Assembly (NCBI RefSeq): GCF_041261445.1
Contig: NZ_JBGCCU010000033.1
Span: forward strand, 54,439-118,438
Length of the DNA stretch: 64,000 nt
Direction of reading: 5' to 3'
Origin: Catenulispora sp. EB89
Lineage (GTDB): Bacteria; Actinomycetota; Actinomycetes; Streptomycetales; Catenulisporaceae
Shown: piece after piece, positions 1 through 7,594 of the stretch
Layout of the letters: each line of letters starts with the position of its first letter
Numbering within the stretch: the first letter of the stretch is position 1
The notes under the pieces: generated by a model
What the model saw: only the letters and a program-made list of their open reading frames with translations
Database searches by the model: none
Told to the model about the DNA's origin: nothing
Program-made: the position numbers and the translations under genes

Positions 1-2
1 TG

Positions 3-2516
3 CTCCACAAGCTCCCGCCGGCGCTGGTCCCGGTGCTGGCACTGGTCGACGACCTGCCGACCCGCACCTCCGGCAAGGTCGATCGCAAAGCCCTGCCCTG
101 GCCGCTGCCCGGCCAGGAGGCGGCCGCGGCCGGTTCGGCGGCGGGTCTGGGCGGCACCGCCGGCTGGATAGCCGAACAGTGGCAACGGCTGCTCGGCGTC
201 CCGGTCGAGGCCGACAGCGACTTCTTCGGCCTCGGCGGCAGCAGCCTCACCGCGGCGCGGCTGGTCGGCGAGATGCGCGACCGGTTCCCCGGGTTCACCG
301 TCAAAGACCTGTACCAGCACCCGAAACTGCCGGAGCTGACCCGGTTCCTGGACGCCTCCGAACAGGCTGGCGGCCAGGCCGGCAAGCCGCGGGTGCGGCA
401 CCGCCGCGTGCACCTGACGCCGGCGACCGCCGGGCTGTACCAGGGCGTGGTGCTGGCGGTCATGTTCGTCGTCACGGCCATCCCGTGGGTGCTCGGCATC
501 GCCGCGATGGACGACGTCATCGGGCCGGTGACGTGGGCTCCGCACACCTCGTGGTGGCTGATCGTCGGCGGCTGGCTGGCGCTGGGCAGCGCCCCGGCGC
601 GCATGGTCATCAGCGGCGTCGGCGCGCGGGTGTTCACGCACAACCTGCAGCCCGGCTCCTACCACCGCGGCGGCTGGACGCACCTGCGGTTGTGGACCGC
701 CGAGCGGCTGGTCGGCGCGTTCAGCCTGGCCGGGGTCACCGGCACACCGATGGCGTCCCGCTACGCGCGGATACTGGGGTGCCGGGTCGGGCGCGACGTG
801 CAGCTGCACTCGCTGCCGCCGGTGACCGGCATGGCGGCGTTCGGGGACGGCGCGGTGCTGGAGCCGGAGGTGGACTGCGCGGGCTGGTGGATCGAGGGCG
901 ACCTGCTGCACGTCGGCGGGATCCGGGTCGGGCCGCACGCCTCGGTCGGGACCCGGTCGATGCTGATGCCCGGCGCGGACATCGGCGCCTGCGCTGAGGT
1001 CGCGTCCGGCAGCTGCGTGTCCGGGACCGTCCCGGAGGGCCAGCGGTGGCACGGGACGCCGGCCCGGCGCGACGAGGACGTGCCGACGTTCAAGTGGCCG
1101 CCGCCGGAGTACCGCACGTCAGGGTTCTGGAACCTGGTCTACATGGTCACGCTGCCGGCGATGCAGCTGCTGCCGTTGCTGGCGGCCGCACCGGCGTTGG
1201 TGTTCCTGTACTTGTGGCGCGGCGCGCATCCCGAGCCCGGCGGCCTGGCCGACCTGATACTGCTGTCGTCGGTGCCGTTCACCGTGGTCACGGTGGTCTG
1301 CTACGCGCTGCTGACCGCGCTGGTGGTGCGGGTCCTGTCGCGCAAGATCGTGCCGGGGGTGTACGCGGCGCACGGCCGGGTGGCGTGGAACGTGTGGGTC
1401 GTGCACCGGCTGATGGAGACCTCGCGGGTCGCGTTGTTCCCGCTGTACGCCAGCCTGGCCACGCCGGTGTGGCTGCGGCTGCTGGGAGCCAAGGTCGGAC
1501 GGCGCGTCGAGGCCTCGACCGTGCTGGCGCTGCCCAGCCTGATGGAGGTCGACGACCACGCGTTCCTGGCCGACGACACGCTGATCGCGCCGTTCGAGAT
1601 CCGCGGCGGCTGGCTGCGGCTGGGGCCGGCGTACGTCGGGAAGCGGGCGTTCGTCGGGAACTCCGGGATGGTCGGGCCGTTCCGGCGGGTCGCCGACGAG
1701 TCGCTGATCGGCGTGCACTCCGACACTCCGCCGCGCACGTCCCCGGGCGACTCGTGGCTGGGGCGGCCGGCGTTCACGGTGCAGCGGCAGGTGGAGGGCG
1801 GAGAGTCCACGGCGCGGACGTACGACCCGCCGTTCCGGCTGGTGGCGGCGCGCGGCTTCGTGGAGCTGTGCCGGTGGCTGCCGTTGTTCCTGACGGTGCT
1901 GCTCGGGGACCTGGCGGTGATAGGCGTGCAGGCCGCGTACGACAAGCTCGGGTTGTACGGCGCGCTGCCGGCCGCGATGGGGCTGCTCCTGGCGACCGGG
2001 GTGGTCGCGTGCCTGCTGACCACGGCGGCGAAGTGGCTGCTGGTGGGGCGGTTCCGGGTCGGGCAGAAGCCGTTGTGGAGCTCGTTCGTGTGGCGCAACG
2101 AGCTGTTCGACACGTTCATCGAGGAAGTGGGGATGCCCTGGCTCGGGGCGTCGCTGATCGGGACGCCGTTCATGAACATGTGGATGCGCAGTCTCGGGGC
2201 GCGGATCGGGCGGGGCGTGTGGTGTGAGAGCCACTGGCTGCCGGAGACCGACCTGGTGACGCTGGGCGACGGCGCGACGGTGAACCGCGGGGTGGTGCTG
2301 CAGACGCACCTGTTCCAGGACCGGCTGATGCGGATGGACACGGTGACGCTGGGGCGCGGGGCGACGTTGGGGCCGCACGCGATCGCGCTGCCGGGGACGC
2401 AGCTGGACGACGCGGCGGTGGCCGGGCCGTACTCGCTGGTGATGCGCGGGGATCGATTGCGGGCCGGCACGCGGTGGCATGGGAATCCCGTCGCACACTG
2501 GGATTCGGAGAGTTAG
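3..2516 (+). CDS. Pls/PosA-type NRPS-like membrane protein, 5' truncated
   Basis: The gene is open from the left window edge; 837 residues are visible. It begins inside the end of an adenylation domain (A10-type motif TSGKVDRKALP at about residues 22-32). A carrier domain follows with LGGSSL, whose second serine (codon 243-245) is the expected phosphopantetheine site. The rest is membrane segments alternating with three left-handed beta-helix (hexapeptide) blocks containing repeated G-x-x-(A/V) turns. Adenylation, carrier and transmembrane/hexapeptide domains in this order define the Pls/PosA family, whose best-known member is epsilon-poly-L-lysine synthetase; these enzymes polymerise or condense an amino acid without a thioesterase. 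The substrate cannot be told because the adenylation pocket lies outside the window. The stop is followed by a strong hairpin. Confidence 0.85.
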   Translation, partial: LHKLPPALVPVLALVDDLPTRTSGKVDRKALPWPLPGQEAAAAGSAAGLGGTAGWIAEQWQRLLGVPVEADSDFFGLGGSSLTAARLVGEMRDRFPGFTVKDLYQHPKLPELTRFLDASEQAGGQAGKPRVRHRRVHLTPATAGLYQGVVLAVMFVVTAIPWVLGIAAMDDVIGPVTWAPHTSWWLIVGGWLALGSAPARMVISGVGARVFTHNLQPGSYHRGGWTHLRLWTAERLVGAFSLAGVTGTPMASRYARILGCRVGRDVQLHSLPPVTGMAAFGDGAVLEPEVDCAGWWIEGDLLHVGGIRVGPHASVGTRSMLMPGADIGACAEVASGSCVSGTVPEGQRWHGTPARRDEDVPTFKWPPPEYRTSGFWNLVYMVTLPAMQLLPLLAAAPALVFLYLWRGAHPEPGGLADLILLSSVPFTVVTVVCYALLTALVVRVLSRKIVPGVYAAHGRVAWNVWVVHRLMETSRVALFPLYASLATPVWLRLLGAKVGRRVEASTVLALPSLMEVDDHAFLADDTLIAPFEIRGGWLRLGPAYVGKRAFVGNSGMVGPFRRVADESLIGVHSDTPPRTSPGDSWLGRPAFTVQRQVEGGESTARTYDPPFRLVAARGFVELCRWLPLFLTVLLGDLAVIGVQAAYDKLGLYGALPAAMGLLLATGVVACLLTTAAKWLLVGRFRVGQKPLWSSFVWRNELFDTFIEEVGMPWLGASLIGTPFMNMWMRSLGARIGRGVWCESHWLPETDLVTLGDGATVNRGVVLQTHLFQDRLMRMDTVTLGRGATLGPHAIALPGTQLDDAAVAGPYSLVMRGDRLRAGTRWHGNPVAHWDSES

Positions 2517-2556
2517 CGGTCAGCAGTTGGTAGTTGGCGGATAGCGGACAGCGGTT

Positions 2557-2593
2557 TGTGGCCGGGCCGGGGATGGATCCCGGTCCGGCCACA
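2557..2593. terminator. Bidirectional hairpin terminator between convergent genes
   Basis: Arms TGTGGCCGGGCCGGG (2557-2571) and CCCGGTCCGGCCACA (2579-2593) pair over 15 positions with one G-U and a 7-nt loop. It lies exactly between the ends of two convergent genes (2516 and 2605). There is no T-run, as is usual for actinobacterial terminators. Confidence 0.75.
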
Positions 2594-2604
2594 GACGTTT
2601 CCCG

Positions 2605-3432
2605 CTAGGGCTTGCGCGCCAGCACGCCGTAGGTCCGCAGGATCGGCGTCTCGACGCTGTTCGGCTCGGGCTGCCACTGGTCGACCGTGACCAGACCCGG
2701 CGGCTGAATCTCCAGGTCTTCGGCGGCCAGCCAGCCGGCGATCACCTCGGGCTCGCGGTTGATGAACGGCACGCGCGTCGAGCGCTGGTAGTCGTCGAGC
2801 ATCTGCTGCTGTTCGCCGGGGTGCGCCAGGTCCGGGGCGGCGTGCGACAGGGCCAGGTAGCTGCCCGGGGCGGCGGCTTCGATGTAGGCCGCGACGATGC
2901 CCGCGGGGTCGTCGGCGTCCGGGACGAAGTGCAGGACCGCGTTCATCAGGATGGCGACCGGCTTGGTCAGGTCCAGGGTCTGCCGCAGCAGCGGGTGCGC
3001 CAGGACGCTGTCGGGGCGGCGCAGGTCGGCCAGGATCGCGACCGCGTTGGGGGTCTGCGCCAGCAGCATGCGGGAGTGCGCGATGGCAACCTGGTCGACG
3101 TCGACGTAGACCACGCGCGCCTCGGGGTTCACCTCCATCGCGACCTCGTGCACGTTGCCCGCGGTCGGCACGCCGGAGCCCAGGTCCAGGAACTGGCTGA
3201 CGCCGACCGTGCCGGCCAGGTGGCGGACCACGCGGCCGAGGAAGGCGCGGTTGGCGCGGATCGCGCCGACCAGGGTGGGCATGGCGTCGGCGGCGCGGCG
3301 GCCGGCCTCGCGGTCGGCCTCGAAGTTCTGGCTGCCGCCGAGCCAGAAGTCGTAGATACGGGCTGGGCTGGGCTGCGACGGGTCAATGTCCGGAAGACTC
3401 AAGGCCAGCTCCGCAGCGTCGATCGCGTCCAT
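2605..3432 (-). CDS. SAM-dependent methyltransferase, DUF574 (Methyltransf_19) family
   Basis: This 275-residue protein resembles the actinomycete-expanded S-adenosylmethionine methyltransferase family PF04672. Visible features are the N-terminal block SPARIYDFWLGGSQNFEADR, the SAM-binding glycine motif FLDLGSGVPTAGN, the acidic strand VVYVDVDQVAI that would hold the SAM ribose, and the AILMNAVLHFVPD block. The substrate is unknown. ATG at 3432 is chosen over in-frame GTG (3438) and TTG (3441) because TAGTTT (3440-3445) sits 7 nt upstream, the spacing of a leaderless start. It is convergent with the Pls-like gene across a hairpin and has no co-directional partner. Confidence 0.85.
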   Translation of the reverse strand: MDAIDAAELALSLPDIDPSQPSPARIYDFWLGGSQNFEADREAGRRAADAMPTLVGAIRANRAFLGRVVRHLAGTVGVSQFLDLGSGVPTAGNVHEVAMEVNPEARVVYVDVDQVAIAHSRMLLAQTPNAVAILADLRRPDSVLAHPLLRQTLDLTKPVAILMNAVLHFVPDADDPAGIVAAYIEAAAPGSYLALSHAAPDLAHPGEQQQMLDDYQRSTRVPFINREPEVIAGWLAAEDLEIQPPGLVTVDQWQPEPNSVETPILRTYGVLARKP

Positions 3433-3580
3433 GGGCACCAAACTAGCGGCGGCACCGGGTCACGGGCCGGGTTGAGCGGGGGGAAGGGGGCGTCGCGTTG
3501 AGGATTCGGCGACGGCACCGCTTTGCGCGCTAGCCTGCCTCGATCACCGGCGCTGCGCAACTGCGCGGTGGTGGGGCGGG

Positions 3581-3715
3581 GTTTTGGGCCCAGTTTTGGG
3601 CCGGTTTTGGGGCAGGTCGCGGGGCGGATCGTGGGTGTGTCCTATCGGGTCGTGGGGAAACGGGGTCGCGGGCGCGGTTCGAGGCGCTCTGGGGCGCTCT
3701 GAGCCGCTCTGAAGC
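3581..3715. repeat. Two clusters of short direct repeats upstream of the S51 peptidase
   Basis: First cluster: GTTTTGGG occurs at 3581, 3593 and 3604 (11-12 bp period). Second cluster: GGCGCTCT at 3683 and 3693 and GCCGCTCT at 3703 (exact 10-bp period), ending next to the expected -35 region of the promoter at 3733-3738. The rest of 3446-3732 shows no gene. Helical-turn-phased direct repeats abutting -35 are typical activator sites, but no regulator can be assigned. Confidence 0.45.
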
Positions 3716-3732
3716 GCCGTTCCGGGGTGCGC

Positions 3733-3738
3733 TACGGT
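3733..3738 (+). promoter_or_regulatory. -10 hexamer for a leaderless transcript
   Basis: TACGGT lies 7 nt before the ATG at 3746, so transcription would begin at or one base before the start codon. There is no Shine-Dalgarno sequence. The -35 is weak (CTGAAG around 3709-3714), which fits an activator-dependent promoter beside the 10-bp repeats. Confidence 0.5.
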
Positions 3739-3745
3739 CGAGCCC

Positions 3746-4468
3746 ATGGCTGCGGACGGACGGAAACACATCCTGGCGATCGGCGGCGGGGCGCTCATGC
3801 CGCGCGAGACGTTTCCGCTGTACTGCGCGGAGGCGATCCGGCTCAGCGGCAAGGCGCGGCCGAAGATGTGCGTGCTGAACACCGCCGAGGGCGACAACCC
3901 GGCCACCACGCAGCGTGTCCACGACCGGCTCGCCGGCGGCCCGGGCGAGCTGCGGCACCTGGCGCTGTTCCCGATGCCGAACGTCGCAGACCCCGAAGAC
4001 CTTCTGCTGTCGCAGGACGTGGTGTTCGTGGGCGGCGGGAGCGTGGCCAACATGCTGGCGGTGTGGCGCGTGCACGGGCTCGACGAGGTGTTCCGCAAGG
4101 CGTGGGAGGCCGGCGTGGTGCTGCTCGGGTCGAGCGCCGGCGGGATCTGTTGGTTCGAGGGCGGGACGACGGACTCGTTCGGTCCGCGGCTGCGGCCGTT
4201 CACGGACGGGCTGGGGCTGCTGAAGGGGTCTTACTGCCCGCATTACGAGTCGGAGGAGCTGCGGCGGCCGCTGTTCCAGCGGCTCGTGCAGGACGGGACG
4301 CTGCCGGACGGGTACGGGTGCGACGACGGGGTCGCGGTGCATTACGTGGACGACGAGTTGGCGGAGGTCGTCGCGGATCGGCCGGGGGCGCGGGGGTTCT
4401 CAGTGCGGCGGGGTAGCGAGGGCGTGGTCGAAGAGTCCGCACTGGACGTGCGGTTTCTGGGCGAGTGA
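3746..4468 (+). CDS. Peptidase E-like protein (family S51)
   Basis: The 240-residue product matches the S51 (dipeptidase E/cyanophycinase-like) fold. It has an N-terminal strand HILAIGGGALM, the glycine-rich FVGGGSVANML segment, the nucleophile elbow LLGSSAGGICWF with the catalytic Ser in SAGG (about residue 130), and a His in YCPHYESE (about residue 160). Family members cleave N-terminal Asp-X dipeptides or process related peptides; the exact substrate is not visible. The length is normal for the family. Its start is probably leaderless, and two direct-repeat clusters precede it. The next gene is convergent, so this is a single-gene unit. Confidence 0.85.
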   Translation: MAADGRKHILAIGGGALMPRETFPLYCAEAIRLSGKARPKMCVLNTAEGDNPATTQRVHDRLAGGPGELRHLALFPMPNVADPEDLLLSQDVVFVGGGSVANMLAVWRVHGLDEVFRKAWEAGVVLLGSSAGGICWFEGGTTDSFGPRLRPFTDGLGLLKGSYCPHYESEELRRPLFQRLVQDGTLPDGYGCDDGVAVHYVDDELAEVVADRPGARGFSVRRGSEGVVEESALDVRFLGE

Positions 4469-4491
4469 CCGGGCGCCGGCAGCTCGCGGCG

Positions 4492-5040
4492 TCAGCCTGA
4501 GCCGGCGAGGCCGGTGAGCACGACGTCGATCGCGCCGCACATCGTCGCGGCGGGGACCGGGGACGCGGCGGCGGCCTGCGCGAGGCCGCGGACCAGGAAG
4601 TAGACCTCGTCGACGGTGACGCCGGGGCGGATCGCGTTGGCGTCCTGAGCGCGCTGCACCACGGCCCCCACGGCTTCCTTGAGACGGTCCGAGGCCTGCT
4701 CGGCGTCGGCGGGGATGCGGCCGTCGGCGGTGATGAGGGTGGCGAGGGCGATCTTCGTCGGGCCGTCCTCGATCATGGTGCGGACCAGGGTACGCAGCGC
4801 CTCGGCGGGGTCGTCGGACGCGGCGAGCCGGAGTGCCAGCTCGGTACGGCGCTCGAAGGTGCGGACCAGCGTCGCCTCGATCAGCTGGTCCTTGGTCGGG
4901 AAGTTGCGGAAGACGGTGGCGATGCCCACCCCCGCACGCCGCGCGACCTCCTCCGTGGACCCGGTGCTCCCCTGCTCGCTGAAGACGTCCTCGGCCGCGG
5001 CCAGGATGCGCTCGCGGTTGAGGCGGGCGTCGGTGCGCAT
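4492..5040 (-). CDS. TetR-family repressor
   Basis: The 182-residue protein has the N-terminal TetR helix-turn-helix: RERILAAAEDVFSEQG, then TEEVARRAGVGIATVFRNFP and the TKDQLIEATL cap. The C-terminal ligand domain is helical and not diagnostic. It is divergent from the SnoaL-like gene with a double operator between them, so it most likely represses itself and that gene. A TATAGT hexamer on the minus strand at 5073-5078 could be its -10, leaving a short leader with GGGAGAAACC before the ATG. The inducer is unknown. Confidence 0.88.
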   Translation of the reverse strand: MRTDARLNRERILAAAEDVFSEQGSTGSTEEVARRAGVGIATVFRNFPTKDQLIEATLVRTFERRTELALRLAASDDPAEALRTLVRTMIEDGPTKIALATLITADGRIPADAEQASDRLKEAVGAVVQRAQDANAIRPGVTVDEVYFLVRGLAQAAAASPVPAATMCGAIDVVLTGLAGSG

Positions 5041-5079
5041 TGGTTTCTCCCGGGCGTGGTGCGGTCGCGACGACTATAT

Positions 5080-5123
5080 CCGGAGTCTGGACTCTGGTAC
5101 GGTAAGTGGAGTCCAGACTCCGG
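5080..5123. promoter_or_regulatory. Double TetR-type operator (perfect 15-bp inverted repeat of two quasi-palindromes)
   Basis: The left arm CCGGAGTCTGGACTC (5080-5094) and right arm GAGTCCAGACTCCGG (5109-5123) are perfect inverse complements with a 14-bp spacer. Each arm is itself a dyad, AGTC-NN-GACT, giving two operator sites 26 bp apart. They fill the intergenic space between the divergent TetR gene and the SnoaL-like gene. Confidence 0.75.
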
Positions 5124-5135
5124 AAAGGGGTGCGC

Positions 5136-5642
5136 GTGAGCATGTCCGAATCTCAGACGCGGGATCCGCAGCAGGTGCCGGCGCCGGCCGACGTCGTCAG
5201 GGCGGTCGCCGCAGGAGTGAGCCGCCTGGTCTCCGACGACCTCGACGCCGCCCAGCGCGAGGAACAGCTCGACCGCCTGGCCGCCCTGTACGGCGAAGCC
5301 ACCGACGTCCGCCACCCCTTCGCACCGCTCGGCGACCACCCCCGCTCCAGCCGCGCCGGCATCCGCGAACACTTCGCCGCCGCCCGGGTCCCGGTCGAGT
5401 CGATGACCGCCGTGGACGTCCACGTACACGAGACGGCCGATCCGGAAGTCGTCATCACGGAGTTCCGCTACGTGGGGACGACCGCGGGACGGCCGTTCTC
5501 GTTCCCGTGCATCTTCGTCACGCGGGTGCGCGACGGCGTGATCGTCGAAGCCCGCGACTACACCGACCACGTCGGCGCCGCGCGGGCGTTCGGGCAGCTG
5601 GACGGTTTGGCCGCGGCTCTGGCCGAGCAGGCAGGGGCCTGA
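5136..5642 (+). CDS. SnoaL-like / NTF2-fold protein
   Basis: About 168 residues. The fold is suggested by an N-terminal helix pair (DDLDAAQREEQLDRLAALYG), a VRHPF segment, FAAARVP, and alternating strands ending in FVTRVRDGVIVEARDYTDH, the usual SnoaL-like dimer strand. Such proteins are polyketide cyclase-like enzymes, isomerases or hydrolases; none can be chosen here. GTG at 5136 is preferred because GGAAAGGGG (5122-5130) lies 5 nt upstream; ATG at 5142 is the alternative. The double TetR operator overlaps its promoter region, so it is the likely target of the divergent repressor. Confidence 0.75.
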   Translation: MSMSESQTRDPQQVPAPADVVRAVAAGVSRLVSDDLDAAQREEQLDRLAALYGEATDVRHPFAPLGDHPRSSRAGIREHFAAARVPVESMTAVDVHVHETADPEVVITEFRYVGTTAGRPFSFPCIFVTRVRDGVIVEARDYTDHVGAARAFGQLDGLAAALAEQAGA

Positions 5643-5863
5643 TATCTAACGGCCGACGACGGGGAGGGCGCCGAGCAACGACGACCGGCTCGCACGCCGG
5701 GCACGAAGCCGCCGACTTCGGCAGTTCCACGCCGGTACCGATCGGCTGATCGCCGACGGGCTCGCTCGTACGCAGGTCCCACCGGCGGATGCGGCCTTCC
5801 GGTCCGTGCGACCCAGCGCGCCAACCCGCCGTAGACAGTGCCCGCCGACCGCCGCAGGCGCGC

Positions 5864-6208
5864 CTAGAACCCGGCCATCACCTCGCGCCCCTGCGGGATC
5901 GCCAGGTCCAGCAGGCCGGGGAACAGCTCGTCGAGATCGGTGCGGCGGAGGCGGTTCAGGCGGCGGGTGCCTTCGTCGCATTGGCGGATGACGCCGGCCT
6001 CGCGCAGGGTGCGGAAGTGGCCGCTTTGGGTGGACTTGCTGACCGGCAGCTGGAAGACGCCGCAGGCGAGTTCGCCGTCCGGCTCGACGTCGGCGAGGCG
6101 GGCGACGATCGCCAGGCGCATCGGGTCGCTCAGGGCCGCCATGACGGCGGTGAAGCGCAGCTCGGCGCGGGTGGGGTGGGTGAGTTCGGTGGCGGTGCGG
6201 CTGGCCAT
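5864..6208 (-). CDS. ArsR-family winged-helix repressor
   Basis: The product is 114 residues from ATG at 6208 (MASRTATELTHPTRAELRF). The winged-helix core is visible as VMAALSDPMRLAIVARL, the recognition-helix region PVSKSTQSGHFRTLREAGVI and the wing QCDEGTRRLNRLRR. Only one Cys (GELACGVF) precedes the recognition helix, not the ELCVC metal motif, so it need not sense arsenic. In-frame ATGs further upstream would place the operators inside the gene and are unlikely. It is divergent from an MFS transporter, with two palindromic sites between them. The 220 bp downstream (5643-5863) show no gene. Confidence 0.85.
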   Translation of the reverse strand: MASRTATELTHPTRAELRFTAVMAALSDPMRLAIVARLADVEPDGELACGVFQLPVSKSTQSGHFRTLREAGVIRQCDEGTRRLNRLRRTDLDELFPGLLDLAIPQGREVMAGF

Positions 6209-6227
6209 GCGGCCATTGTAGGACACC

Positions 6228-6274
6228 ATGTTCAGGATTCCCGAACATCTGCTATGTTCGGGATCTCCGAACAT
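6228..6274. promoter_or_regulatory. Twin palindromic operators for the ArsR repressor
   Basis: Site 1 (6228-6248) is ATGTTC-N9-GAACAT; site 2 (6254-6274) is ATGTTCGG-N5-CCGAACAT. Their centres are 26 bp apart, so four half-sites alternate across the divergent ArsR/MFS promoter region. Binding would block both directions. Confidence 0.8.
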
Positions 6275-6294
6275 GTTGCCTCGGGAGGACTCTC

Positions 6295-7569
6295 ATGGCG
6301 CTCGATCGTCCTGGTGCGGTGCGTACCGCCGATGCCGTTGGTGCCGTTGGTGCCGCGCCGGATGTCGGCGGCGGTGCCCGCACGCTGTCGGTGGCGGGCA
6401 AGCGGATCCGTTTCTGGGGAACGGCGTACACGTTCCTCGTCCTGCTCACCGGCACGAACCTGCCGACACCGCTCTACAAGGGCTACGAGGCGCGCTTCGG
6501 TTTCTCGCCGCTGACCCTGACGCTGATCTTCACCGCCTATGTCGCGGTCCTGATTCCCTCGCTCCTGGTGGTCGGGCCGGCGGCGGACGCCGTGGGCTAC
6601 CGCGTCATGCTGCTGCCGGCGCTGTTCGTCGCGGCGGGCGGGGCGCTGGTGTTCGCGCTCGCGTCCGGTACCGGGTGGCTGTTCGCGGGGCGCATCTTGC
6701 AGGGCGTCGCGATCGGGGCGGCGACCGGGCCGCTGACCGCGACGTTGACAGAGCTCGAACCCAACGGCGACCGGCGGAAGGCCGCGTTGATATCGACCGT
6801 CGCGACGGCCGGCGGCCTCGGATTCGGGCCGCTGCTGGCGGGATTCCTCGCGCAGTACGCGCCGGCGCCGCGGGTGTTGCCGTTCGCGGTGGAGATCGCG
6901 TTGCTGGTGCCGGCCGTCGTGGTGGTCCTGTCGCTCCCCGCGCACAGCGCCCGGACGCGCTGGCGCCCGCGACGCCCGGAGATCCCGGCGGCGCTGCGTG
7001 CGGAGTTCGCGACGAGCGGGACGGCGTGCTTCGCGGCGTTCGCGGTGGTGGGCCTGTTCCTCACGCTGATCCCGACCTACGTCGCGACGCTGTCCGGCAG
7101 CAAGAACCTGCTCCTCGGCGGCGCGGCGGTGGCGCTGATGCTGGCCTGCTCGGCGACGGCGCAGGTGCTCGGCTACGGCCGTTCGGCGCGCGGGCTGGAG
7201 ATCGCGGGGCTGCCGCTGCTGGCCGCGGGGCTGGTCGCGCTCGCGATCGCGGGAAGCGCGTCATCGCTGGCGCTGCTGATCGGCGCGACGGTGGTCGCCG
7301 GCCTCGGGCAGGGCCTGACCTTCCTCGGCGGGCTGACCGCGATCAACAGCGCGGCACCCGCGGACCGCCGGGCCGACGTGCTGTCGAGCTTCTTCGTGAT
7401 CCTGTACCTGGGGGTCGGCGTACCGGTGGTGGGCGTCGGGTTCGTGGCGACGCGGGTGGGGCTGCTGACGGCGGTGCAGTACTTCGCATGGGGCGCCGCG
7501 GTGCTGTGCGTGGCGGTGTTGGCGGCGCTCGTGCGGATGGCGCGGAAGGTTACGGTTGATCTCACGTAA
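6295..7569 (+). CDS. MFS transporter
   Basis: The 424-residue polytopic protein has about 12 hydrophobic segments and MFS features: the first helix TAYTFLVLLTGTNLPTPLY, a long GRILQGVAIGAATGPLTATL helix 4 and a central basic loop (RTRWRPRRPEIP). It resembles drug-efflux-type members; the substrate is not predictable. ATG at 6295 has GGGAGGA (6283-6289) at good spacing. Twin ArsR operators lie immediately upstream, so export is probably induced when the ArsR protein releases DNA. The following nitronate monooxygenase gene starts 25 bp after the stop and is likely co-transcribed. Confidence 0.85.
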   Translation: MALDRPGAVRTADAVGAVGAAPDVGGGARTLSVAGKRIRFWGTAYTFLVLLTGTNLPTPLYKGYEARFGFSPLTLTLIFTAYVAVLIPSLLVVGPAADAVGYRVMLLPALFVAAGGALVFALASGTGWLFAGRILQGVAIGAATGPLTATLTELEPNGDRRKAALISTVATAGGLGFGPLLAGFLAQYAPAPRVLPFAVEIALLVPAVVVVLSLPAHSARTRWRPRRPEIPAALRAEFATSGTACFAAFAVVGLFLTLIPTYVATLSGSKNLLLGGAAVALMLACSATAQVLGYGRSARGLEIAGLPLLAAGLVALAIAGSASSLALLIGATVVAGLGQGLTFLGGLTAINSAAPADRRADVLSSFFVILYLGVGVPVVGVGFVATRVGLLTAVQYFAWGAAVLCVAVLAALVRMARKVTVDLT

Positions 7570-7594
7570 GACCTCTCGGGAAAGGACGGCGTCC

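Noticed and set aside
1119..2498. 459-codon open frame antisense to the Pls-like gene
   Set aside because: Mirror frame of a GC-rich gene; Arg/Pro/His-rich with no plausible start.
5643..5863. A gene between the SnoaL-like and ArsR genes
   Set aside because: Open frames here overlap neighbours antisense and lack starts, ribosome-binding sites or recognisable residues.
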